In this document: piece by piece, positions 26,359 to 35,236 of the stretch
How positions within the stretch are numbered: position 1 is the first letter of the stretch
Layout: each line of letters begins with the position of its first letter
From: an uncultured Phocaeicola sp.
GTDB lineage: Bacteria > Bacteroidota > Bacteroidia > Bacteroidales > Bacteroidaceae
Direction: 5' to 3'
NCBI GenBank assembly: GCA_944321335.1
Contig: CALUKX010000001.1
Span: 1 to 64,000, forward strand
Length of the DNA stretch: 64,000 nucleotides
Notes under the pieces: model-generated
Told to the model about the DNA's origin: nothing
Databases searched by the model: none
What the model saw: the letters and a program-made list of their open reading frames with translations, nothing else
Program-made: the position numbers and the translations under genes

Positions 26359-29106
26359 ATGAAAAAGACATTATATATTATTCTCTTTCTTGTAGGACTT
26401 TTGGGATTCATGACAGGATGTACATCCGATAATCCTCGTTATGTAATCGGCATATCCCAATGCAGTGATGATGAATGGCGCGAACAGATCAATAAGGAAA
26501 TCCGTCGTGAGGCTCTTTTCTATCCCAATGTGGATATTGAAATCCGTACAGTCAAAGATGATAACGAGGCACAGAAGAAAGACATCGAACATTTCATTGA
26601 GAAAAAGGTCGATTTGCTGATTGTATCACCCAATGAAGCTGATGCAGTGGCGCCGGCCATCGAAAAGGCGTATGATGCCGGTATCCCGGTTGTCCTTTTC
26701 GACAGGAAAATCCATTCCGATAAATATTCGGCCTATGTGGGAGCCGACAATTATGAGGTTGGCTATCAGGTCGGTGAATATATAGCAAGCCGTCTGTCTG
26801 GAAAAGGGCAGATTGTGGAATTGACAGGTCTCAAAGGTTCCACTTCGGCCTTGGAACGGCATGAAGGAGTTGTCGATGCATTGAAAAAGACATCGGTACA
26901 GGTTATCGAATCGGTCGATGCGGCTTGGTTGCAGGCATCGGCGGAACAAGCCTTTGATTCTATTCTGAACAAGAATCCCCAAATAGATCTCGTGTTTGCT
27001 CATAACGACCGGATGGCTGCCGGTGCTTACCTTGCTGCCCGTAAGAAAGGACGGGAAAAGGATATTCTTTTTGTCGGGATCGACGCTCTTTCAGGTAAAG
27101 GCTTTGGGGTGGAACAGGTTGTCAACGGAGAATTGGATGCAACGTTTATCTATCCGACCGGAGGCGACCGTATCATGCAGGTGGCAATGGCTATCTTGCA
27201 ACAAAAACCCTATGACCGTGAGACCAAATTATCGACTGCCTTGGTGAATCATGCCAATGCACGTATCATGGAAATGCAGACAGAGCATATCGCACAGCTC
27301 GACAACAAGATCGACGAAATGGATAAGCAACTCGATGCGTTCCTGTTGCGTTATTCCGCCCAACGTATGTTCCTGTTTGCTTGCATCATCATTTTGATAT
27401 TGGTCGGAGTCTTGTTGTTCTTTGTCGTACGGGCCTTCTGGACAAAGAACCGGTTGAATGAAGAACTCTCAAAACAGAAGCGGCAGGTCGAGGAACAACG
27501 CGACCAGATGATGCAGCTGTCGAAAGAGTTGGAGAAGGCTACCCACGCCAAACTGGCATTCTTTACTAACGTATCCCATGATTTCCGTACTCCGCTTACC
27601 TTGATATCCGATCCGGTCAACCAACTGATGGAATGCAAGAATCTGGATGAACATGAACATTTCCTGTTGAATATCGTTCAGAAGAATGTAACGGTGTTGC
27701 TTCGTCTGATTAATCAGATTATGGACTTCCGCAGATTTGAAAGCGGAAAGCTGAAACTGCATTTGTCGGAATTCAATGTTTCCGAAAGTATCCACGAATG
27801 GACAGAAGCTTTCCGTACACTGAGCTACCGGAAACATATCCGTTTCGAAGTGATAGCCGATCCGACAGGAAGCGATTATACCATGATTGCCGATGCGGAG
27901 AAGATGGAACGTATCACCTACAATCTATTATCCAATGCATTCAAGTTCACTCCCGAAAACGGTAAGGTAACCGTACGCTTGTCGCGTTTCGAAAAAGCCG
28001 AAGAGGGATGGTTGCGTTTCACCGTTTCGGATACGGGAGTAGGAATGCCGGCCGAACACGTACAACATATCTTCGAGAGCTTCTATCAGATTGATGTACA
28101 CCATGCGGGATCCGGTATCGGACTGGCTTTGGTGAAAGCATTTGTGGAAATGCATCACGGACAGATCCGTGTGGAGAGTGCCGAAGGAAAAGGAACCGTA
28201 TTCATCATCGATATGCCGATGAAACAGGCCGGTACCCTTGCCGAAGGACTGGAAAAGAATGCCATCATGGATAATCTCAAGGAAGGGGCCGTATTGGCTG
28301 CCGACCAGGAAGGAGTACGGATTAGTTCGGAACGGGTGGAGAATGAAAACAAGGAAATGGTATTGGTCATCGACGATAATCAGGATGTGCGTGATTATGT
28401 GAAAATGTTGTTGCAGGAAGAATATACTGTCATAGAAGCGACCAATGGATTGGAAGGTTTGCAACAGGCGATGAAATATGTACCCGATGCCATTATCTGT
28501 GATGTGATGATGCCTGTAATGGATGGTATCGAATGTTGCCGTCGGTTGAAATCGGAGGTTCAGACATCACATATCCCGGTTATGATGCTTACCGCCTATA
28601 CGATGGACGAACAAAAAGTCAAAGGGTATGAATGTGGGGCCGATTCCTATATCCTGAAACCTTTCAGCGCTAAGCTGTTGATGGTCCGTTTGCGTAATCT
28701 GTTGGATAACCGCAAGCGTTTGCAAAGCTTCTTTGCGGATAAATCTACTCTAAAGAAGGAATCGATAGCCGAACCCGACAAAAGCTTCATTGAAAAGCTG
28801 CGTACTTTGATTGATGAACATTTGAGCAATCCCGAATTGAGCGTTGAAGAATTGGGTGAGAAACTTGGCTTGAGCCGGGTACAGCTTTACCGTAAGGCGA
28901 AGGTACTTACAGGTTATTCTCCCAATGAACTACTCCGTATAGCGAGATTGAAAAAGGCAAGTTCGTTGTTGGCGTCATCAGAAAAAACAATAGCCGAAAT
29001 CGCCTATGAAGTGGGATTCAGCGCTCCGTCTTATTTCGCTAAATGCTATAAAGATTATTTTGGCGAGAATCCTACCGATTTCTTGAAGAGGAAGGGAGGC
29101 GCCTGA
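26359..29106 (+). CDS. Hybrid two-component regulator (HTCS) with periplasmic sugar-binding sensor
   Basis: One polypeptide of 915 residues combines a whole phosphorelay. The N-terminal signal/lipobox-like segment ends at Cys21. A type I periplasmic-binding-protein domain (about 28-310) follows, then a membrane helix (337-358). The phosphoacceptor His407 lies in NVSHDFRTPLTL. HATPase_c carries SDTGVGMP and GSGIGLALVKAF. The receiver domain has Asp715 in CDVMMPVMDG, and a C-terminal AraC-type DNA-binding domain covers about 805-912. The layout is that of the fructose-sensing HTCS of Bacteroides fructan loci (BT1754 type), so fructose is the likely ligand, by analogy. It has its own promoter and should control the operon just upstream. 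Confidence 0.93.
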   Translation: MKKTLYIILFLVGLLGFMTGCTSDNPRYVIGISQCSDDEWREQINKEIRREALFYPNVDIEIRTVKDDNEAQKKDIEHFIEKKVDLLIVSPNEADAVAPAIEKAYDAGIPVVLFDRKIHSDKYSAYVGADNYEVGYQVGEYIASRLSGKGQIVELTGLKGSTSALERHEGVVDALKKTSVQVIESVDAAWLQASAEQAFDSILNKNPQIDLVFAHNDRMAAGAYLAARKKGREKDILFVGIDALSGKGFGVEQVVNGELDATFIYPTGGDRIMQVAMAILQQKPYDRETKLSTALVNHANARIMEMQTEHIAQLDNKIDEMDKQLDAFLLRYSAQRMFLFACIIILILVGVLLFFVVRAFWTKNRLNEELSKQKRQVEEQRDQMMQLSKELEKATHAKLAFFTNVSHDFRTPLTLISDPVNQLMECKNLDEHEHFLLNIVQKNVTVLLRLINQIMDFRRFESGKLKLHLSEFNVSESIHEWTEAFRTLSYRKHIRFEVIADPTGSDYTMIADAEKMERITYNLLSNAFKFTPENGKVTVRLSRFEKAEEGWLRFTVSDTGVGMPAEHVQHIFESFYQIDVHHAGSGIGLALVKAFVEMHHGQIRVESAEGKGTVFIIDMPMKQAGTLAEGLEKNAIMDNLKEGAVLAADQEGVRISSERVENENKEMVLVIDDNQDVRDYVKMLLQEEYTVIEATNGLEGLQQAMKYVPDAIICDVMMPVMDGIECCRRLKSEVQTSHIPVMMLTAYTMDEQKVKGYECGADSYILKPFSAKLLMVRLRNLLDNRKRLQSFFADKSTLKKESIAEPDKSFIEKLRTLIDEHLSNPELSVEELGEKLGLSRVQLYRKAKVLTGYSPNELLRIARLKKASSLLASSEKTIAEIAYEVGFSAPSYFAKCYKDYFGENPTDFLKRKGGA

Positions 29107-29183
29107 ATTACTTTGCAACAAAAGCGTTAGGCTTATCCGAATTAATGTGTATCTTTGGCAGTCATTATCTAGATAGAAATAAA

Positions 29184-29825
29184 ATGAAACGATTGATTTT
29201 ACTGTTTGCTTTGCTTTGCTCCTTGGTATCTGCCAAGGCCCAAGATATGAAATCATTGTATGTCGCTATGCCCGATTCATTGTCGCCGTTGCTGACCGAA
29301 GTGAATCGTGCCGATTTCGGAGATTTCCTGGCTAGTAACATGAAAGCGGAAGTCAAGAACCGTTTCGGAAAGATTTCCGAAATGAAGACGATGACCGATG
29401 ATTATTTGTATCTGAAAATCAGTGAAGTGAATTCGGAGGAAATGAAATTATTGCCGTTGAATGATTCTGTAAAAATAATTTGTGTGGTGCGTACCTATAT
29501 GGGACCAGTTGCCGATAGCCGGGTTTCATTTTACGATACTGATTGGAAGGAACTTCCTGCCAACCGGTATCTGACTTTGCCCGGAGAAGATGATTTCTAC
29601 AAGAATGTGGTCAATGAAAACCAGATTGATTCACTGAACAATCTACGTCTGAAAGCAGATATGTATCTGCTCAAGGCCGAACTCTCCGAAAAAGACAATT
29701 CGTTGACTTTTACATATACAACTCCTCAATATCTTGATAAACCAGCTGCTGAAGAAATTGAAAAATATCTGATAGGGAAACCTATACGCTACCGTTGGAC
29801 TAACGGAAGATTTATCAGATTATAA
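29184..29825 (+). CDS. DUF3256-family secreted protein
   Basis: The protein has 213 residues from the ATG at 29184. The frame extends to 29145, but a TATCTTTG box at 29150-29157 lies inside that extension. A signal peptide (LILLFALLCSLVSAKA) is followed by a mixed alpha/beta domain with no membrane helix or known catalytic motif. The sequence matches the DUF3256 family found in Bacteroidales; its function is unknown. No operon partner. Confidence 0.75.
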   Translation: MKRLILLFALLCSLVSAKAQDMKSLYVAMPDSLSPLLTEVNRADFGDFLASNMKAEVKNRFGKISEMKTMTDDYLYLKISEVNSEEMKLLPLNDSVKIICVVRTYMGPVADSRVSFYDTDWKELPANRYLTLPGEDDFYKNVVNENQIDSLNNLRLKADMYLLKAELSEKDNSLTFTYTTPQYLDKPAAEEIEKYLIGKPIRYRWTNGRFIRL

Positions 29826-30225
29826 CATCCTGATGAAAGTGATTGGCTGACTTCTGAATTTAAAGGTAAGCAATGTGTTTTTGGTGTGTTGATTATTGGT
29901 TACGCCTTTTTTGACCTTGGTTCTCAGATAGTAAGTGTTAAAATTTTGTCTGGCAGATAAAGAAATGTTCGTTTTTTATGTTGTTCGACATAAAATGGGT
30001 GTTCCTTGAAAATGCTACAATAAAAATACATAAAAAATCGTTAATTGGCTTTCTTTTTCTGCGGGAAAAATAATAACTTTGGAACAACTTTTTTGATACC
30101 TCAAGGCTTGGAGGTAAGTTTAATATAAATTTGAATTGTTATAAACCGGTATTGGTATTCTAGCATTCGGGTTTGGAAATGGGAATTTTCAACCGATTGA
30201 ATACTCGCTGAAAAATATTATACTA
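29826..30225. other. 400-base intergenic region before the M23 peptidase gene
   Basis: AT-rich DNA with a TAACTTTG box at 30074-30081, a likely -7 element. The nearest TTG upstream is 26 bases away, longer than usual. The predicted leader of about 135 bases includes a small hairpin with TACCTC and GAGGTA arms near 30097-30116. No other gene was seen. Confidence 0.5.
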
Positions 30226-31131
30226 ATGATTTTGAAATGTATTAAAACAGTCGCATTTGCAGCCTTGGCTTTGGTTTGCGTCAATGTTTCCGGACAGGAT
30301 TTGTTGGCTCGCCAGGCTCCGATCGACAGAAAACTCAAAGCAGTAGATTCATTGGCATTGATTCGCCAGATCAAAGCAGAACAGTCGGCTTATCCTGCTT
30401 ATAGTCTCTATCCTAACTGGGACAATGAAAGAGTTCATGTTTATGGAACAGCTCAGGTTCCGGACAGTTTCCGGATTGATTTGACTGGCTTCTGTATGCC
30501 TACTACTCATACAATCATCACTTCGAAATGTGGCCCGCGTTGGCGTCGTATGCACAACGGATTGGATATCAAAGTATACATCGGAGACACAATCCGTGCC
30601 GCTTTCGACGGTAAAGTGAGAATTGTTAAATACGAACGCCGTGGATACGGTAAATATGTTGTAATCCGTCATGATAATGGTTTGGAAACCATTTATGGAC
30701 ATCTCTCTAAACAGATTGTTTCAGAAAACGAATATGTAAAAGCCGGTGATCCGATTGGATTGGGTGGTAATACCGGACGTTCTACAGGTTCACATCTTCA
30801 TTTCGAAACACGCTTCTTGGGTGAAGTTATCAATCCTGAACTACTCTTTAATTTCCCTCAACAGGATATTGTAACAGACAGCTATCTATTTGTCCGCGGT
30901 GCTAATCGTTATAGTTATCAACGTAGCGCTGCAGCTTTGGCAGCTGCCAAGAACGGAAAATCGGGCAGAAATTCCGATGGAGGAGCTATCCGTTATCACA
31001 AGATTCGTAAAGGAGATACCTTGGGTAGCATTTCACGTAAATATCATATTTCAATCGACCGTCTGTGTAAGATGAACGGAATTCGCCGTACAACAATCCT
31101 ACGCATCGGACAAGTATTGAGATGTTCTTGA
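30226..31131 (+). CDS. M23 peptidoglycan peptidase with C-terminal LysM domain
   Basis: The 301-residue protein has a signal peptide (TVAFAALALVCVNVSGQ), then an M23 (LytM) domain. Its zinc ligands are in HNGLD and HLH (GSHLHFETRF), and YGHLSK lies between them. A LysM module closes the protein (YHKIRKGDTLGSISRKYHI to LRIGQVLRCS). It should cut or organise cross-links in the periplasmic cell wall; because all metal ligands are present I expect an active enzyme. It is monocistronic with a long leader. Confidence 0.92.
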   Translation: MILKCIKTVAFAALALVCVNVSGQDLLARQAPIDRKLKAVDSLALIRQIKAEQSAYPAYSLYPNWDNERVHVYGTAQVPDSFRIDLTGFCMPTTHTIITSKCGPRWRRMHNGLDIKVYIGDTIRAAFDGKVRIVKYERRGYGKYVVIRHDNGLETIYGHLSKQIVSENEYVKAGDPIGLGGNTGRSTGSHLHFETRFLGEVINPELLFNFPQQDIVTDSYLFVRGANRYSYQRSAAALAAAKNGKSGRNSDGGAIRYHKIRKGDTLGSISRKYHISIDRLCKMNGIRRTTILRIGQVLRCS

Positions 31132-31261
31132 TTGCTAAGCCAATTAGTTTCATTATTATATAACAAGTGAAGCGCAGAGAGGATTGACAGTGTAACTGTT
31201 TGAATCTTTCTTTGCGCTTTTTGTTTGTTTTTGATGTCACCTTTCTTTTGTTGTTATTTTA

Positions 31262-31292
31262 TTGGGCAGTTGCTCGAAAATAAGTAACTTTG
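31262..31292 (+). promoter_or_regulatory. Promoter of the DUF1599 gene
   Basis: TTG at 31262-31264 and TAACTTTG at 31285-31292 are 20 bases apart. The ATG at 31290 falls within the -7 box, so translation must start later. Confidence 0.65.
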
Positions 31293-31304
31293 TCACACTT
31301 TAAT

Positions 31305-31862
31305 ATGAATTGTCGGAATATGAAAGATACAAAGACACAGTTTGAACATGTCATTGGCATCTGTCGCGATCTGTTTGCTAAGAAACTGCATGATTATGGT
31401 GCTGCCTGGAGAATTATGCGACCATCGTCGGTAACTGATCAGATATTTATCAAAGCCAACCGTATTCGCAGTATTGAAACAAAAGGAGTTGCTTTGATCA
31501 ATGAAGGTGTAAAAGGTGAATTTATGGCAATTGTCAATTATGGTATTATTGGTTTGATCCAACTTGAATTGGGATATGCAGAAGTAGATGATTTGACAGA
31601 AGAACAAGCTTTGCAATTGTATGATAAATATGCTAAACAGGCACTCGAACTGATGCTTGCCAAGAACCATGATTATGATGAGGCTTGGCGCAGCATGCGA
31701 GTATCTTCCTATACCGATTTGATTCTAATGAAAATCTATCGTACCAAGCAGATTGAATCGCTTCATGGTGAGACATTGGTTTCGGAAGGAATTGATGCCA
31801 ATTATGTGGATATGATCAATTATTCTGTATTTGGACTTATCAAACTTGAATTTGGAGAATAA
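31305..31862 (+). CDS. DUF1599 (nucleotide-modification-associated) protein with internal duplication
   Basis: About 185 residues from the ATG at 31305; the ATG at 31320 is equally possible. The protein is built from two similar halves: KKLHDYGAAWRIMRPSSVTD then KANRIRSIETKG, and AKNHDYDEAWRSMRVSSYTD then KIYRTKQIESLHG. This repeat is the DUF1599 family, named as associated with nucleotide modification in phage contexts, but here the neighbours are housekeeping genes. Its biochemical role is unknown. The next gene starts inside its end, so the two are translationally coupled. Confidence 0.8.
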   Translation: MNCRNMKDTKTQFEHVIGICRDLFAKKLHDYGAAWRIMRPSSVTDQIFIKANRIRSIETKGVALINEGVKGEFMAIVNYGIIGLIQLELGYAEVDDLTEEQALQLYDKYAKQALELMLAKNHDYDEAWRSMRVSSYTDLILMKIYRTKQIESLHGETLVSEGIDANYVDMINYSVFGLIKLEFGE

Positions 31863-33228
31863 GCATATACATATTGTCAGGAGGGTCTGGGTGAACTTCT
31901 GCCGCTTTCTGTTGGCGGCGGTCTTTATCTTTTCTGGTTTTATTAAGGCCAATGATATATATGGGACAGCCTATAAGATTCAAGATTATTTGGAGGCTTG
32001 GGGGCTGAATTCCATTATCCCTCAGTATTTGCCATTCTTAGGGGCCATGTTGATAGGAGTGCTTGAGTTTACTTTAGGGTTATATCTGCTTTTTGGTATT
32101 CGCAGGCGTTTGGTCTCGATTCTGGTTTTGTTGCTGATGGCATTTATGACTCCGTTAACTCTTTGGTTGGCAATAGCAAATCCTATTGCCGATTGTGGTT
32201 GTTTCGGCGATGCATTGGTTCTGACAAATTGGGAGACGTTCTTTAAAAATGTTGTTTTGCTGGCTGCTGCCATTTCCTTGTTCCGTTGGAGGAATGTGCT
32301 GTTCTTCAAGTTGGTTACTAACAAAGTAGATTGGCTCATCGGACTTTATGGTGTAGTCTTTATTATTTTCTATACCATATTCTGTATCCGAGAGTTGCCG
32401 GTATTTGATTTTCGCCCATATCGCATCGGAGCTGATATCCGCGCCGGGATGGAAATTCCGGAAGGAAAGGAACCGACTGTATATGAAACGACATTTATCT
32501 ATGAAAAGGATGGTGTTCAGAAAGAGTTTACCATTGATAATTTCCCCTCAGATACAACTTGGGTATTTGTTGATTCGAAGACAAAAATAAAGGAAAAGGG
32601 ATATGAACCTCCTATCCATGATTTTTCCATTATGTCGTATGAGGATGGTTCTGATTTGACGGATGCTATACTCAATGATGATAATTATACATTCCTGCTG
32701 GTTTCGCCACATTTGTCGAGAGCCGATGACAGTGCAATGGATCTGATTAATGAAATATACGATTATAGTGTTGAGCATGGTTACAGATTCCTTTGTGTTA
32801 CGGCTTCGACCGATGAAGATATTCTGCAATGGCAGGATCAGACTGGGGCGGAGTATCCTTTTGGGTTGATGGACGAAACTACCTTGAAAACAATAGTTCG
32901 TTCAAATCCGGGATTGATTTTGCTTAAAAAGGGATTGATATTGAATAAGTGGAGTGTTAACCTTCTTCCTGATGAATATCAGTTGAGTGATTCACTTGAT
33001 AAGTTGCCTTTAGGAAGGGTTAGTCATAAATCGGTAAGCTATAAGCTGCTTATGGTGCTCGGATGGTTCTTTGGTCCATTGCTGTTCTTTTCTCTTTGCG
33101 ATTTGTTATGGTTTAAATATAAGCAAGCCCGAATAAGAAAGAGAAAACAGGCTGAAAAGGAAATAAAAAAGATGCATAATCTGGAAAAGGAAGATGTCCG
33201 GGGAAAAAATGAAGCTGAAAATAAATAG
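31831..33228 (+). CDS. DoxX/MauE-like membrane protein with thioredoxin-like domain, TTG start
   Basis: The 465-residue protein has four membrane helices in the first half with the DoxX/MauE-type pattern (FLLAAVFIFSGFIKAND) and a CGC pair in IADCGCFGD. A further helix lies near 185. A long soluble part (about 210-400) looks thioredoxin-like (FLLVSPHLSRADDSAM) but has no CxxC pair. One or two more helices are near the C-terminus, followed by a very basic tail. The frame opens with TTG at 31831, overlapping the DUF1599 gene by 32 bases. No in-frame ATG exists before the first helix, so a TTG or GTG start is required. It may help envelope redox or terminal electron processes; this is inference. 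Confidence 0.75.
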   Translation: MDLSNLNLENKHIHIVRRVWVNFCRFLLAAVFIFSGFIKANDIYGTAYKIQDYLEAWGLNSIIPQYLPFLGAMLIGVLEFTLGLYLLFGIRRRLVSILVLLLMAFMTPLTLWLAIANPIADCGCFGDALVLTNWETFFKNVVLLAAAISLFRWRNVLFFKLVTNKVDWLIGLYGVVFIIFYTIFCIRELPVFDFRPYRIGADIRAGMEIPEGKEPTVYETTFIYEKDGVQKEFTIDNFPSDTTWVFVDSKTKIKEKGYEPPIHDFSIMSYEDGSDLTDAILNDDNYTFLLVSPHLSRADDSAMDLINEIYDYSVEHGYRFLCVTASTDEDILQWQDQTGAEYPFGLMDETTLKTIVRSNPGLILLKKGLILNKWSVNLLPDEYQLSDSLDKLPLGRVSHKSVSYKLLMVLGWFFGPLLFFSLCDLLWFKYKQARIRKRKQAEKEIKKMHNLEKEDVRGKNEAENK

Positions 33229-33267
33229 AAAACTTTTTATACAATAACCATTTAAATTTTAAACAAA

Positions 33268-34023
33268 ATGAGAAAAAACATTGTAGCAGGTAACTGGAAG
33301 ATGAACAAGAACCTGCAGGAAGGTATTGCTTTGGCAAAAGAATTGAATGAAGTGTTGACTGCAGATAAGCCAAACTGCGATGTAGTAATCTGTACTCCGT
33401 TCATTCACTTAGCTTCTGTAACTCCTATCGTTGATAAGAACATTATCGGTGTTGGTGCTGAAAACTGCGCTGATAAGGTTTCTGGTGCATACACTGGCGA
33501 AGTTTCTGCAGAAATGGTTGCTTCTACAGGTGCTCAGTACGTAATCCTTGGTCACTCAGAACGTCGTGCTTACTACCATGAAACAGTAGAAATTTTGGAA
33601 GAAAAAGTTAAATTGGCTTTGGCTAACAACCTGAAACCTATCTTCTGTATCGGTGAAGTATTGGAAGAACGTGAAGCTAACAAACAGAATGAAGTTGTAG
33701 AAGCTCAGTTGGCTTCTGTATTCTCTTTGTCGGCTGAAGATTTCTCTAAGGTTATCTTGGCTTATGAACCGGTTTGGGCTATCGGTACAGGTAAGACTGC
33801 TACTCCGGAACAGGCTCAGGAAATCCACGCTCACATCCGTTCTTTGGTCGCTGCTAAATATGGTAAGGAAGTTGCTGAAAATACTTCTATCCTTTATGGT
33901 GGTAGCTGCAAGCCTTCTAATGCTAAGGAATTGTTTGCTAACCCGGATGTTGATGGTGGTTTGATTGGTGGTGCTGCTTTGAAAGCTGCCGACTTCAAGG
34001 GTATCATCGATGCTTTCAAATAA
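33268..34023 (+). CDS. tpiA: Triosephosphate isomerase
   Basis: The glycolytic enzyme that interconverts dihydroxyacetone phosphate and glyceraldehyde 3-phosphate. The 251 residues include Lys11 (GNWKMN), His96 (ILGHSERR) and the catalytic base Glu167 ([11 protein letters not shown]), with the phosphate loop GGSCKPSNA and GGLIGGAAL. The codon use is strongly biased, as for a highly expressed gene. It lies 39 bases after the DoxX-like gene and is followed by a strong hairpin. Confidence 0.97.
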   Translation: MRKNIVAGNWKMNKNLQEGIALAKELNEVLTADKPNCDVVICTPFIHLASVTPIVDKNIIGVGAENCADKVSGAYTGEVSAEMVASTGAQYVILGHSERRAYYHETVEILEEKVKLALANNLKPIFCIGEVLEEREANKQNEVVEAQLASVFSLSAEDFSKVILAYEPVWAIGTGKTATPEQAQEIHAHIRSLVAAKYGKEVAENTSILYGGSCKPSNAKELFANPDVDGGLIGGAALKAADFKGIIDAFK

Positions 34024-34050
34024 TCAAAAGATTATCTGATGAAATAAATA

Positions 34051-34097
34051 AACGAAATTTTATCCGGCAGATGCTGTATCTGCCGGATAATTTCGTT
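34051..34097 (+). terminator. Long hairpin after tpiA
   Basis: Arms AACGAAAT-TATCCGGCAGAT and ATCTGCCGGATA-ATTTCGTT form a stem of about 20 bp with a small bulge. It lacks a long T run, but its place between tpiA and the SPOR gene suggests termination or mRNA stabilisation. Confidence 0.65.
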
Positions 34098-34138
34098 AAC
34101 TTGCATTTGTTCTTAAGTAGTATTTAAACCGTAAGTGA

Positions 34139-34594
34139 ATGAAATATCTAGTATCATTGATCCTTTTCTTTGCTGTATCGACAATATATGCTCAGAAAAA
34201 CATAGTCGAAAGCTTACAGACTCGTCGTGCTGGAGAAGGTACTGTAACCGTTCATCAAGATGCACATATCACCTCATTGTTGGGAACGCGATACGTCAGC
34301 TCAGGTAGTTCCTCGAGCAAAACCATCAAAGCTAGAGGTTATCGTGTTCAGGTCTATGCAGGGAACAATTCCAGAGTGGCTCGAAGTGAAGCAATTGCTA
34401 TAGCCAATAAAGTGAAAGCTACTTTTCCTGAAGCTGCGGTTTATACTTATTTCCAATCTCCGCGATGGTTATGTCGAGTAGGTGACTATAGAACCGTTGA
34501 GGAAGCTCATGAAGCAATGCGTAAGCTGAAGGAAAGCGGACAGTTCAAGGAGATTTCCATTGTACGTGAACAAATTAATATACCTATTGAATAA
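34139..34594 (+). CDS. SPOR-domain periplasmic protein
   Basis: A 151-residue protein with a signal peptide ([17 protein letters not shown]) and a C-terminal SPOR domain (about 66-145, [19 protein letters not shown] to [14 protein letters not shown]). SPOR domains bind glycan strands lacking stem peptides, as occur at division sites, so it probably acts in the periplasm near the septum. Its stop codon overlaps the start of folE by one base, so both are co-translated, although no functional link is evident. Confidence 0.88.
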   Translation: MKYLVSLILFFAVSTIYAQKNIVESLQTRRAGEGTVTVHQDAHITSLLGTRYVSSGSSSSKTIKARGYRVQVYAGNNSRVARSEAIAIANKVKATFPEAAVYTYFQSPRWLCRVGDYRTVEEAHEAMRKLKESGQFKEISIVREQINIPIE

Positions 34595-35181
34595 TGATTG
34601 ATACAAACTTGCTGAATTTTCCTGAAGATAAAGTTCGGGAACTGATGAGCCATTATAAGGAAATCTTACGGATTTTGGGTGAAGATACCGGACGTGAAGG
34701 TCTGTTGAAGACACCGGAACGTGTGGCAAAAGCGATGTTGACATTGACCCGCGGTTATCAGGTTGATCCGAGAGAGGTGCTGATGTCGGCCAAGTTTAAG
34801 GAAGATTACCGCCAGATGGTGATTGTTAAGGATATTGATGTTTTCTCGTTGTGCGAACATCATATGCTGCCATTCTATGGAAAGGCTCATGTGGCTTATA
34901 TACCGAATGGCTATATAACAGGACTTAGCAAAATCGCCCGTGTGGTGGATATTTTCTCACATCGTCTGCAGGTGCAGGAACGACTGACTACACAGATTAA
35001 GGAATGTATCCAGGAAGCACTCGAACCATTGGGCGTAATGGTAGTGATCGAGGCGAAACATATGTGTATGCAGATGCGTGGAGTTGAAAAACAGAATGCC
35101 ATTACAACTACATCCGACTTTACCGGTGCGTTCAGTCAGGCAAAGATTCGTGAAGAGTTCATGAATCTGATCAATCGATAA
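34594..35181 (+). CDS. folE: GTP cyclohydrolase I
   Basis: This enzyme makes 7,8-dihydroneopterin triphosphate from GTP, the first step of folate synthesis. The 195 residues contain the zinc ligands Cys87 and His90 ([10 protein letters not shown]) and Cys158 ([14 protein letters not shown]), plus [10 protein letters not shown] and the QERLTTQI helix. The length is usual for the family. The ATG overlaps the stop of the SPOR gene. Confidence 0.96.
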   Translation: MIDTNLLNFPEDKVRELMSHYKEILRILGEDTGREGLLKTPERVAKAMLTLTRGYQVDPREVLMSAKFKEDYRQMVIVKDIDVFSLCEHHMLPFYGKAHVAYIPNGYITGLSKIARVVDIFSHRLQVQERLTTQIKECIQEALEPLGVMVVIEAKHMCMQMRGVEKQNAITTTSDFTGAFSQAKIREEFMNLINR

Positions 35182-35187
35182 GTTATT

Positions 35188-35230
35188 CAGTAAATGTCCT
35201 TCCGAGTCCGGACATTTACTGATTTTTTTA
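35188..35230 (+). terminator. Terminator after folE
   Basis: CAGTAAATGTCC and GGACATTTACTG form a perfect 12-bp stem followed by seven T residues, placed between convergent folE and dnaG. Confidence 0.9.
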
Positions 35231-35236
35231 TTCCTT

